6,238 nucleotides of DNA from CAZLGO01 sp964559295 (GCA_964559295.1 CAZLGO010000087.1:1-6238); one strand, 5' to 3'. Positions 1 to 5,178 are shown, counted from the first letter of the stretch. Notes: generated from the letters alone by a model not told the origin. Translations and numbers: made by a program.

Positions 1-1
1 A

Positions 2-85
2 GAAGTATCAGAGTTTATAAACCAGTATAATGAAGTTCATTACTGTTTTAAGCCAGATTTGGCATACAACTATGTAGAATTCTAA
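2..85 (+). CDS. Possible C-terminal end of an unidentified protein (partial)
   Basis: Reading from base 2 gives 27 codons and a TAA at 83-85 (…EFINQYNEVHYCF…YNYVEF). The amino-acid make-up is protein-like and it ends 33 bp before the next start, so it may be the tail of a gene beginning left of the window. The FINQYNEV stretch faintly recalls the end of integrase-type transposases (…F-I-x-x-YN-x-x-R-x-H…), but the usual R-P-H is missing and the match is too weak to name. An open stretch this short could occur by chance in AT-rich DNA. Confidence 0.35.
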   Translation, partial: EVSEFINQYNEVHYCFKPDLAYNYVEF

Positions 86-107
86 TTTGATTTTTAAGAC
101 TTTTTTT

Positions 108-114
108 GGAGTGG
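108..114 (+). promoter_or_regulatory. Ribosome-binding site of aspartate kinase
   Basis: GGAGTGG lies 4 bases before the ATG at 119, with its GGAG core 7 bases away. This favours the ATG at 119 over a second in-frame ATG at 131, which would be 19 bases from the core. A run of seven T at 101-107 lies just upstream and could act as a weak transcription stop for the preceding gene. No convincing TATA box at the right distance was seen, so readthrough from an upstream gene is possible. Confidence 0.65.
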
Positions 115-118
115 AAAA

Positions 119-1504
119 ATGCTTATCATTATGAAATTTGGTGGTACGTCAGTTGGCAATGGCAGTACAATAAAAAACGTTGCAAAAATAATTTCAGATT
201 TCAAAAAGGAAAATGATGTTGTCGTTGTGGTATCTGCCATGGAAGGGGTTACAGACAGTATAATTAATTTTGCAGAGGACATCCACAAAAAAGATGTTGA
301 TGTATTTATAGAAAAACTCAAAATAAAACACGAGATGGCTGCGAAAATATCCATAGACAACTTAGATGTGTTAGATGAAACTTTGCGCATCATCACAAAT
401 ATATTGGATGAATTTGGGAATGCCCTAAAAAGGGTTCAAAAAAAGGTTACAAAAAAAGAAATGGATTATCTAATGTCATTTGGTGAAAGACTTTCAGCTC
501 CCATAATTTGCGGTGCAATAAAAAATCTTGGAATTGATTCCGTAGTTTTAACTGGAAATAAAGCAGGTATAATTACAGACAGCAATTATGGAAGTGCAAA
601 ACCCATAAAGATAACCTCAAAAAAGATTTTAACTCCATTGCTTAAAAGAAAGATAGTTCCTGTGATAACTGGATTTATAGCTCAAGATGAAAAAGGTACA
701 GTCACGACCTTTGGACGAGGAGGCTCTGATTACACAGCATCTTTAATCGGGGCTGATCTTGGCGCTGATGAAATCCAGATCTGGACAGATGTGGATGGTA
801 TACTAACTGCAGATCCAAAGATAGTAGATGATGCAAACTTGATTAGGAGGATATCCTATGAGGAGGTCATGGAACTTGCTTTTTTTGGTGCAAAGGTGCT
901 CCATCCTAAAACCATAAAACCAGCTATGGACAAGCAGATCCCTGTAAATGTAAGAAACACATTTAAGCCATCTTGTGAAGGAACCCTAATAATCCAGGAC
1001 AAGCAAAAATCCCACAGGATCGTAAAGGCCATATGTAACATAGAAGATGTCGCCCTTATCAATGTCTCTGGAACTGGGATGATGGGAGTACCAGGAGTCA
1101 TTGCAAGAGTTTTTGATGTACTGGCAGCAAAAGATGTAAACATTCTAATGGTCTCTCAAGGATCTTCTGAGACCAATATATCCATAGTGATCCACAAAGA
1201 AGACCTTAAAAAATCCATAAATTCATTAGAAGAGGAATTTAGGGACGGCGATTTGATACAGGAGATTACATACAGAAATGACATCTGTGTTATAACGGTT
1301 GTAGGTGCAGGTATGAGGGGTACCTATGGCATTGCTGCTCGGATATTCGGGGCGGTTGCTGCTTTTAGAATAAACATTCTCATGATTGCTCAAGGATCTT
1401 CTGAAGTTAGCATTTCATTTGTCATAAACAAGGAGCATCTTAAAGAAGCTGTTTGTGCGTTACACAAAAACCTGATCCAGGGGGATCTTGAGGAGGTAAA
1501 ATGA
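119..1504 (+). CDS. lysC: Aspartate kinase with two C-terminal ACT domains
   Basis: Monofunctional aspartokinase (ATP + L-aspartate to 4-phospho-L-aspartate). This is the cytosolic entry step to lysine, threonine, methionine and the homoserine branch. The 461 residues are full length for archaeal members. Kinase-domain marks are the N-terminal KFGGTSVG (residues 6-13), SFGERLSA (120-127), FGRGGSDYTA (198-207) and WTDVDGI (222-228), followed by FFGAKVLHPKTI (255-266). Two ACT domains follow, at about 310-375 and 388-455. They resemble each other (SQGSSETNISI at 346-356, AQGSSEVSISF at 424-434), as expected for the paired effector-binding ACT domains. Feedback control by threonine or lysine is likely from the family, but the effector cannot be read from sequence. 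There is no homoserine dehydrogenase domain. The stop overlaps the next start (ATGA, 1501-1504). The symbol lysC follows common usage; the protein probably serves the whole aspartate family. Confidence 0.95.
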   Translation: MLIIMKFGGTSVGNGSTIKNVAKIISDFKKENDVVVVVSAMEGVTDSIINFAEDIHKKDVDVFIEKLKIKHEMAAKISIDNLDVLDETLRIITNILDEFGNALKRVQKKVTKKEMDYLMSFGERLSAPIICGAIKNLGIDSVVLTGNKAGIITDSNYGSAKPIKITSKKILTPLLKRKIVPVITGFIAQDEKGTVTTFGRGGSDYTASLIGADLGADEIQIWTDVDGILTADPKIVDDANLIRRISYEEVMELAFFGAKVLHPKTIKPAMDKQIPVNVRNTFKPSCEGTLIIQDKQKSHRIVKAICNIEDVALINVSGTGMMGVPGVIARVFDVLAAKDVNILMVSQGSSETNISIVIHKEDLKKSINSLEEEFRDGDLIQEITYRNDICVITVVGAGMRGTYGIAARIFGAVAAFRINILMIAQGSSEVSISFVINKEHLKEAVCALHKNLIQGDLEEVK

Positions 1505-2196
1505 GAATAGCATGGGGGATCACAGGAGCTGGGCATCTTCTTTCTGATAGTGTAAAAATATTAGTAGAACTATCAAAAAAGCATGATGTAACAGTGCTTC
1601 TTTCAGAAGCAGGTGAAGAGGTTCTTAAAATGTATGGCCTTTTTGAGGCTGTAAAAAAAGTAACAGGTGGTTATTATAGAGAACTCGTACAAGAGAGAGA
1701 ACAAAGGTCAAGTTTTCCAATAACAGGAAGATTTACGATGGAAAAATATGATGCCCTTGTGGTTTCTCCTGCAACAGCCAATACCGTATCCAAGATTGTA
1801 AATGGAATCGCAGACACGTTAGTTACAAATGCAGTTGCAATGGCAGGGAAAGGCCGCGTTAAAACCTACATAGTTCCAGGAGATATGGAACCTGGCGAAC
1901 TTGAAACCGTACTTCCTTATAAACTTGAACTTGACTTATGTCAGAAATGTGAAATTTGTCAGGCTGCAGCAGCATGCCCCAATGACGCTATAATTCCAGC
2001 TCTCGAGATCGATCTTTTAAGGTGTAGAGGATGCGGAACCTGTGCTGCAGCGTGCCCATATTCTGCAATCATAGGTGGTAGAAAACTCAGAATATACATA
2101 AGAGAAATAGATGCCCAGAATTCAAAAAGACTCTCTGAAATCGAAGGAATCAAGACAATAAATCATCCATCTAACCTAAAGGATAAATTGATGTAA
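1501..2196 (+). CDS. dmrB: Dihydromethanopterin reductase (acceptor), flavoprotein with 2x[4Fe-4S] domain
   Basis: This 231-residue protein matches the archaeal DmrB/MJ0208 flavoprotein family. The Methanosarcina mazei member reduces dihydromethanopterin to tetrahydromethanopterin, the last step in making the C1 carrier. Residues 1-140 form an FMN-binding fold of the phosphopantothenoylcysteine-decarboxylase type, with GITGAGHLL (6-14), SPATANTVSKI (89-99) and IADTLVTNAV (103-112). A ferredoxin-like module follows: cysteines 147, 150, 153 and 159, then 175, 178, 181 and 185, each set ending in Cys-Pro. The second set has the standard CX2CX2CX3CP spacing. The first is CX2CX2CX5CP, two residues longer than standard. 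A ferredoxin-type donor probably feeds the clusters, which feed FMN. AGGAGGT (1491-1497), inside the end of the aspartate kinase gene, serves as ribosome-binding site, and the ATGA overlap implies translational coupling. The related AfpA flavoproteins are the main alternative, but the fused ferredoxin module favours DmrB. Confidence 0.85.
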   Translation: MRIAWGITGAGHLLSDSVKILVELSKKHDVTVLLSEAGEEVLKMYGLFEAVKKVTGGYYRELVQEREQRSSFPITGRFTMEKYDALVVSPATANTVSKIVNGIADTLVTNAVAMAGKGRVKTYIVPGDMEPGELETVLPYKLELDLCQKCEICQAAAACPNDAIIPALEIDLLRCRGCGTCAAACPYSAIIGGRKLRIYIREIDAQNSKRLSEIEGIKTINHPSNLKDKLM

Positions 2197-3438
2197 ATGT
2201 TTGGTGAAGATACCATAAGGGTTATTAAAAATACGATTCATCTTTCTTTTGGAAACATCTACAGCGGATTAATCTCATTTTTTGTTACAGTTTACATAGC
2301 AAGGGTTTTAGGACCGCAGGAATATGGAATATACAATGTTGTATTTGCATTCTTATTGTTTTTTATGGTATTGCCTGATTTTGGAACAAACACAATCTTA
2401 ATACGGGACGGATCTAAATATCCCGAAAAAACTGCTTATTTTATAGAGAAATCTTTCTTTTTACGGGTTATCATGGGTTTATGTGCCATAATGCTTTGTT
2501 TTATTGGATGTCTTTTTGTGCCATATCCTTACATGACGAAGGTTCTGATCATGGTAGCATCATTGATGTTAATGACAAATGGTATAGGATGGCTTTTTAG
2601 TACAGTTTTTAACATGCACCAGAGGATGGAGTACATCGCATTTATCCAAATTATAGAAAGAAGCATTTTTGCAATCCTCTGCTTTATAGTACTGTCTCTT
2701 GGACTTGGTATTGCTGCTGTGGTTTTGGTTACAGTTTTTGGAACATTTATATCCATGATTTTGGGATACCACTTTACAAAACGATTTGTAAGTCTTAAGC
2801 TGAACTTCGTGATATATAAAAAATTTGCAAAGGATCTTTTAAGGCAAGGAGTATGGTTTGGGATTGCTGGGATTTTCTGGACGATATATACAAGAATCGA
2901 TACCTTTATGCTTTCAATATTGGGTAGTATGGATGACGTTGGACTTTATTCTGCTGGGTGGGCCATAGTAAATCAGGGTTTTTTGCTTTTGTCTATATCT
3001 TTGGGAACTGCTCTTTTTCCACTTAGCGCTAAAAACATTCGAAACAGAGTATATACAAAAAGACTCTTCAACCAGATTCTTATAGCCACCGCTCTTACAG
3101 TAGCTGTTTCAGTTGCTGTGTTTAGTTTTGCTCCATTCATTATATCAATTCTATATGGTGCAAAGTATGTGGTGTCGGTTGAGGTTCTGAGAATCCTGAT
3201 CTGGGTATTCCCCCTATCCATCATCTCAATATGGGGAATACAGGTGATAAGTGCAAGTGGAAACCAGCACTTTTATGCATTGATAGGATTTTCAATGCTT
3301 ATATCAAGTATAATCCTAAACTACAGTCTAATACCTCTTTTAGGAATTGTCGGAGCAGCGTATGCTGCATTGCTTACCCAGACTATTGGATTCACATTAG
3401 GTTTAGTTATGGGACGGAGGATCATAAAAAACATCTGA
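2197..3438 (+). CDS. Polysaccharide (Wzx-type) flippase, MOP superfamily membrane protein
   Basis: This 413-residue, highly hydrophobic protein has about twelve membrane helices (roughly 14-35, 46-66, 88-108, 114-136, 150-168, 171-190, 218-240, 255-275, 292-312, 330-352, 358-376 and 380-405). Family marks of the polysaccharide biosynthesis exporters are YIARVLGPQEYGIYN (33-47) after the first helix and a conserved R-x-D…VGLYSAGW region (233-255) at the start of the second half. Such proteins flip lipid-linked oligosaccharides across the membrane for surface glycans or protein N-glycosylation; the substrate here cannot be told. The ATG directly follows the TAA of dmrB with no gap. There is only a weak GGA about 13 bases upstream, so translation probably restarts after dmrB termination. 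No glycosyltransferase gene lies beside it in this window, which is unusual because flippases often sit in glycan clusters. Confidence 0.88.
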   Translation: MFGEDTIRVIKNTIHLSFGNIYSGLISFFVTVYIARVLGPQEYGIYNVVFAFLLFFMVLPDFGTNTILIRDGSKYPEKTAYFIEKSFFLRVIMGLCAIMLCFIGCLFVPYPYMTKVLIMVASLMLMTNGIGWLFSTVFNMHQRMEYIAFIQIIERSIFAILCFIVLSLGLGIAAVVLVTVFGTFISMILGYHFTKRFVSLKLNFVIYKKFAKDLLRQGVWFGIAGIFWTIYTRIDTFMLSILGSMDDVGLYSAGWAIVNQGFLLLSISLGTALFPLSAKNIRNRVYTKRLFNQILIATALTVAVSVAVFSFAPFIISILYGAKYVVSVEVLRILIWVFPLSIISIWGIQVISASGNQHFYALIGFSMLISSIILNYSLIPLLGIVGAAYAALLTQTIGFTLGLVMGRRIIKNI

Positions 3439-3458
3439 TAGGATAAATCTGATCAGTT

Positions 3459-3838
3459 TCACAATTCCGTGCTGTCCAACCACAGTACCTTAATAATTGC
3501 CAAATCCTTATTTATAGAAACAAGATCATCGCTTTTGAGTTTTACAATATCATCATTTCCCACAATTCTTGTTAGATTGGCTATCTCTTGATCTGAACCT
3601 TAATGAAATTAGATAGTTTCCTGGTACCCTCTTCAACACCAAGCTGTTGACTAATGCTGGATTATGAGTTGTTATGCCTGTTAGACACGAACCTGTATTA
3701 CAAATTCTATATTGTTCACAACTGATGGCAATCAATGCAGCTGTGCCACATAAACCGCATCTGCTCGAAGAGCAAGACATTTGACAAAATCATAAGAGGC
3801 ACGCAAACCTCCTCCTGCAATAAGAGTGACGTTTTCTT
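3459..3838 (-). pseudogene. Decayed C-terminal remnant of glutamate synthase large-subunit-like (FMN/Fe-S) protein
   Basis: Joining three frames of the minus strand rebuilds the tail of an archaeal GltB-type FMN protein. It reads VTLIAGGGLRASYDFVKCLAL (from about 3829), GTAALIAISCEQYRICNTGSC (to 3685), LTGITTHNPALVN, then after further shifts GVEEGTRKLSNFIK, DQEIANLTRIVGNDDIVK and a TGA at 3459-3461. The CX5CX4C at 3685-3720 matches the glutamate synthase iron-sulfur motif. Apparent single-base losses occur near 3746, 3644 and 3597, each leading to stops. The expected Gly of the usual L-GADAV segment is Arg (CGA). Intact relatives are several hundred residues long; only about 125 remain, and I find no convincing homology upstream of 3838. 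The gene is therefore truncated and frameshifted. It ends 20 bp from the flippase stop, in convergent orientation. A glutamate synthase proper and other FMN-domain paralogues of that family cannot be told apart from this fragment. Confidence 0.85.
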
Positions 3839-3935
3839 TAACACATAACAAGTCTCAGTTAAAATGGAAAAAATTCGGTTTAAATCTGAAAATCTTATTT
3901 TGAGATTAAAACAACCAATTTTTAACAGGCGCAAG
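3839..3935. other. Non-coding stretch left of the phosphoesterase promoter
   Basis: AT-rich sequence between the recognisable pseudogene and the phosphoesterase gene. A minus-strand frame is open through it (to about 3934), but its residues match nothing I recognise. It may be further decayed sequence of the glutamate-synthase-like gene. No RNA gene or strong hairpin is visible. Confidence 0.4.
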
Positions 3936-3983
3936 ATACATTATGTATGCATTTTAAAAGATAAATATCACAATGTTGTGGAG
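3936..3983 (+). promoter_or_regulatory. Probable promoter and ribosome-binding site of the phosphoesterase gene
   Basis: A perfect small dyad ATACAT-t-ATGTAT (3936-3948) directly precedes TTTTAAAA (3952-3959) and ATAAATAT (3961-3968). Any of these could supply an archaeal TATA element. GTGGAG (3978-3983) is a good ribosome-binding site 5 bases before the ATG at 3989. If the TATA box were 3952-3959 the transcript would start around 3980 and barely include that site, so an element nearer 3942-3948 fits a leadered mRNA better. The dyad could also be an operator. The exact element is not settled. Confidence 0.45.
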
Positions 3984-3988
3984 ATACT

Positions 3989-4597
3989 ATGACAAAAGAG
4001 CCATTAGATCATCATAGGAAGAGAAATTTTGATAGGACCCCTGAACCATTTTCAAATCAAAAAACTTTGAAAGATAAGGCAAGGTTTGTAATTCAAAAAC
4101 ATGATGCACGCACGCTTCATTATGACTTCAGATTAGAAGTTGGGGATGTTTTGAAATCCTGGGCAATACCAAAAGGTCCTCCTGTGGATCCAAGTGAAAA
4201 ACGCCTTGCTATTCCAACAGAAGATCATCCTCTTGAGTACATTGATTTTGAAGGAGTTATTCCAGAAGGAAGTTATGGAGCTGGTACAGTAATGGTTTGG
4301 GACAAAGGAACTTACCGTAATTTAAATAAAAAGAAGAATGAAACAGTTCCTATGGAAAGGGCTATCGAAAAAGGACATGTGGACATCTGGCTTGAAGGTG
4401 AGAAGCTCAAGGGTGGTTATGCCCTTATACGCACCACAAGAAAGGATAGAAAGTTCTGGCTGCTTGTTAAGATGAAGGACGAGGAGGCAGATGCTATTCT
4501 GAATCCTCTGGTGGAACGGCCTGAATCTGTTTTGAGTGGTCGCACTCTTGATGAGATTGCAAAAGATGGAAAGAAAGTAAGAAAAAATGAAAATTAA
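3989..4597 (+). CDS. Stand-alone LigD-type DNA 3'-phosphoesterase
   Basis: This 202-residue protein equals the N-terminal phosphoesterase domain of bacterial LigD, without ligase or polymerase domains. In this family the enzyme trims 3' ends of DNA, removing a 3'-phosphate or a terminal ribonucleoside with a metal such as Mn2+, so that broken ends can be sealed. Stand-alone versions are known from Methanosarcina and other archaea. The catalytic signatures are visible: RFVIQKHDARTLHYDFRLE (32-50) with His38, His44, Asp46 and Arg48, then DHPLEYIDFEG (79-89) with His80 and Tyr84, and PEGSYGAGTV (92-101). These match the His-His-Asp-Arg and His-Tyr residues of the Pseudomonas LigD domain. The N-terminal RNFDRTPEP (12-20) is the usual lead-in, with Asn where many members have Asp. 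No Ku or ligase gene is nearby in the window. The gene has its own leader and ends convergently on the DUF192 gene, sharing TTAA. Confidence 0.93.
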   Translation: MTKEPLDHHRKRNFDRTPEPFSNQKTLKDKARFVIQKHDARTLHYDFRLEVGDVLKSWAIPKGPPVDPSEKRLAIPTEDHPLEYIDFEGVIPEGSYGAGTVMVWDKGTYRNLNKKKNETVPMERAIEKGHVDIWLEGEKLKGGYALIRTTRKDRKFWLLVKMKDEEADAILNPLVERPESVLSGRTLDEIAKDGKKVRKNEN

Positions 4598-4965
4598 GAT
4601 CTATCGCATACAAAACTCAAATGGTCCCCAATTTGAGTATTTGATTTTTTTATTGTGCCTTCTTCCATCTCTATGATATATCTTGCTGGATTTTTTGGTG
4701 TATAGGTTTTCCAAGGCTTTATACTAACAAGATCAACAACATTTTTTTTAGAATCAGCAAAAAGTATATCTAATGGAAATCTCACAAAAAACATGTGAAT
4801 GCTCGAGCCATATTTGCTCCTCTCATCTGGGAGTTTTAAAACAAGTCCATATTTTAGCTCCCTTTTTAACATCAACCCTCTGAATCTTGAAAAAAAACTA
4901 TCTGCAATTTTGGCATAGCCAAGTGTTGTTCCCTTAGTTTTATTTAGTATGAGGACATAGTTCAT
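4594..4965 (-). CDS. DUF192 family protein
   Basis: This 123-residue protein has the full set of DUF192 (PF02643-type) landmarks: RFRGLM (27-32), SIHMFFVRFPLDILF (55-69), IKPW (82-85), YIIEMEEGTI (96-105) and IGDHL (112-116). The family is widespread in bacteria and archaea, and its molecular function is not established. No signal peptide or membrane segment is seen, so it is probably cytosolic, although some relatives are exported. There is no Shine-Dalgarno site before the ATG (4963-4965, read on the minus strand). A TTTTAAG element lies about 27 bases upstream, as expected for a leaderless archaeal transcript. It is divergent from the SAM synthetase gene, and its start codon lies at the edge of the duplicated block. 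Its stop shares TTAA with the phosphoesterase stop. Confidence 0.88.
   Translation of the reverse strand: MNYVLILNKTKGTTLGYAKIADSFFSRFRGLMLKRELKYGLVLKLPDERSKYGSSIHMFFVRFPLDILFADSKKNVVDLVSIKPWKTYTPKNPARYIIEMEEGTIKKSNTQIGDHLSFVCDRS
4645..4651 (+). terminator. Possible T-run transcription stop of the phosphoesterase gene
   Basis: Seven T in a row about 50 bases after the phosphoesterase stop, inside the opposing DUF192 gene. Archaeal RNA polymerase often ends at T-runs without a hairpin. The run may simply reflect the Lys-Lys codons of DUF192 on the other strand. Confidence 0.25.
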
Positions 4966-5013
4966 AAAGATAGTTCTAATCCATCACTTAAAACTTTGGA
5001 GGATACTGTATGA
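4961..5013 (+). repeat. Direct repeat copy 1 (promoter/leader/ATG block)
   Basis: 53 bp, nearly identical to 5128-5178. The only differences are two extra bases (tt within GATAGTTCTAATCC) and one C/T change (CATCAC against CATTAC). It contains CATAAAGATAG, ACTTAAAACTT, the strong ribosome-binding site GGAGG and an ATG at 5010. Identity stops directly after ATGA. The left edge covers the start codon of DUF192. A short AGTTC just before the left edge is also shared, with four extra bases in copy 2. Confidence 0.92.
4988..4995 (-). promoter_or_regulatory. Possible TATA element for leaderless DUF192 transcription
   Basis: On the minus strand AGTTTTAA / TTTTAAG is centred about 27 bases before the DUF192 ATG, the usual TATA-to-start distance. 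That places the transcript start at or very near the ATG and would explain the missing ribosome-binding site. The same motif also occurs in repeat copy 2 (about 5152-5160), where it would fire leftward into non-coding DNA. Confidence 0.45.
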
Positions 5014-5036
5014 ACTGGAAATCAGTTCACACTTAA
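5010..5036 (+). CDS. Mini-ORF of 8 codons upstream of SAM synthetase (possible leader peptide)
   Basis: ATG at 5010 carries the same ribosome-binding site and spacing as the SAM synthetase start, because it lies in repeat copy 1. It opens MNWKSVHT and stops at TAA 5034-5036. It may be a translated regulatory uORF, or a by-product of the duplication. Its first codons form the left arm of an inverted repeat (5011-5029). It has one Met (the initiator) and no run of a single amino acid, so a classical attenuation peptide is not indicated. Confidence 0.3.
   Translation: MNWKSVHT
5011..5029. repeat. Inverted repeat 1, 7-bp arms
   Basis: TGAACTG-gaaat-CAGTTCA, perfect 7-bp arms with a 5-base loop, immediately after the ATG of copy 1. 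It shares the outer half-site GAACT…AGTTC with inverted repeat 3. As RNA it would fold over the first codons of the mini-ORF; as DNA it could be a protein dyad. A weaker 4-bp stem (GCAG…CTGC, 5037-5050) follows. Confidence 0.7.
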
Positions 5037-5054
5037 GCAGCATAAACTGCATTT

Positions 5055-5073
5055 CAACCTTTAATAAAGGTTG
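5055..5073. repeat. Inverted repeat 2, 8-bp arms
   Basis: CAACCTTT-aat-AAAGGTTG, perfect 8-bp arms and a 3-base centre. It aligns with inverted repeat 3 at 14 of 19 positions. Four of the five differences are two compensating pairs (positions 1/19 and 5/15), and the fifth is in the loop. It is followed directly by the overlapping palindrome TTGATCAA (5071-5078). Confidence 0.8.
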
Positions 5074-5107
5074 ATCAAAAAGGCGAGTTCAGTTACCTGT
5101 CTTTTGT

Positions 5108-5126
5108 GAACTTTTATTAAAAGTTC
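5108..5126. repeat. Inverted repeat 3, 8-bp arms, next to the SAM synthetase promoter
   Basis: GAACTTTT-att-AAAAGTTC, perfect 8-bp arms and a 3-base centre. It ends 2 bp before repeat copy 2, so it abuts the putative TATA region of the SAM synthetase gene. Its centre is 53 bp from that of inverted repeat 2, close to five turns of B-DNA. It may be an operator, or an RNA hairpin in transcripts from an upstream promoter. Confidence 0.8.
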
Positions 5127-5127
5127 T

Positions 5128-5178
5128 TTCATAAAGATAGCTAATCCATTACTTAAAACTTTGGAGGATACTGTATGA
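5128..5178 (+). repeat. Direct repeat copy 2 = promoter, ribosome-binding site and start of SAM synthetase
   Basis: 51 bp, the partner of 4961-5013. TTCATAAAG (5128-5136) is a fair TATA candidate. A transcript starting about 25 bases later (near 5158) would keep GGAGG (5163-5167) seven bases before the ATG at 5175. Because copy 1 carries the same elements, a second start 167-169 bp upstream is possible. It would give a long leader containing the mini-ORF and all three inverted repeats. Confidence 0.85.

Noticed and set aside
3231..3446. Plus-strand open frame of 71 codons at the flippase end
   Set aside because: It is the flippase coding sequence read in another frame; the flippase frame has clear family motifs.
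3449..3456. CTGATCAG palindrome after the flippase as a terminator
   Set aside because: An 8-base palindrome has no loop and no T-run follows, so termination there is not supported.
3553..3934. Two open minus-strand frames (3553-3780 and 3716-3934) as small separate genes
   Set aside because: Both overlap the glutamate synthase-like remnant. Their recognisable residues are pieces of one decayed protein in different frames, and the rest matches nothing.
5014..5174. A known SAM riboswitch in the SAM synthetase leader
   Set aside because: I could not match the hairpins to the conserved cores of described SAM riboswitch classes, which are mainly bacterial. A new element remains possible and is listed as a finding without a class name.
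4961..5178. Insertion sequence or miniature transposon with long target duplication
   Set aside because: The repeats are direct, about 51 bp, and made of promoter and start-codon sequence. The insert has no terminal inverted repeats at its two ends and no transposase. Target duplications of this length are not typical.
4961..5178. CRISPR array
   Set aside because: There are only two repeats, with a single spacer of about 114 bp that holds three dyads. No third repeat or cas gene is present.
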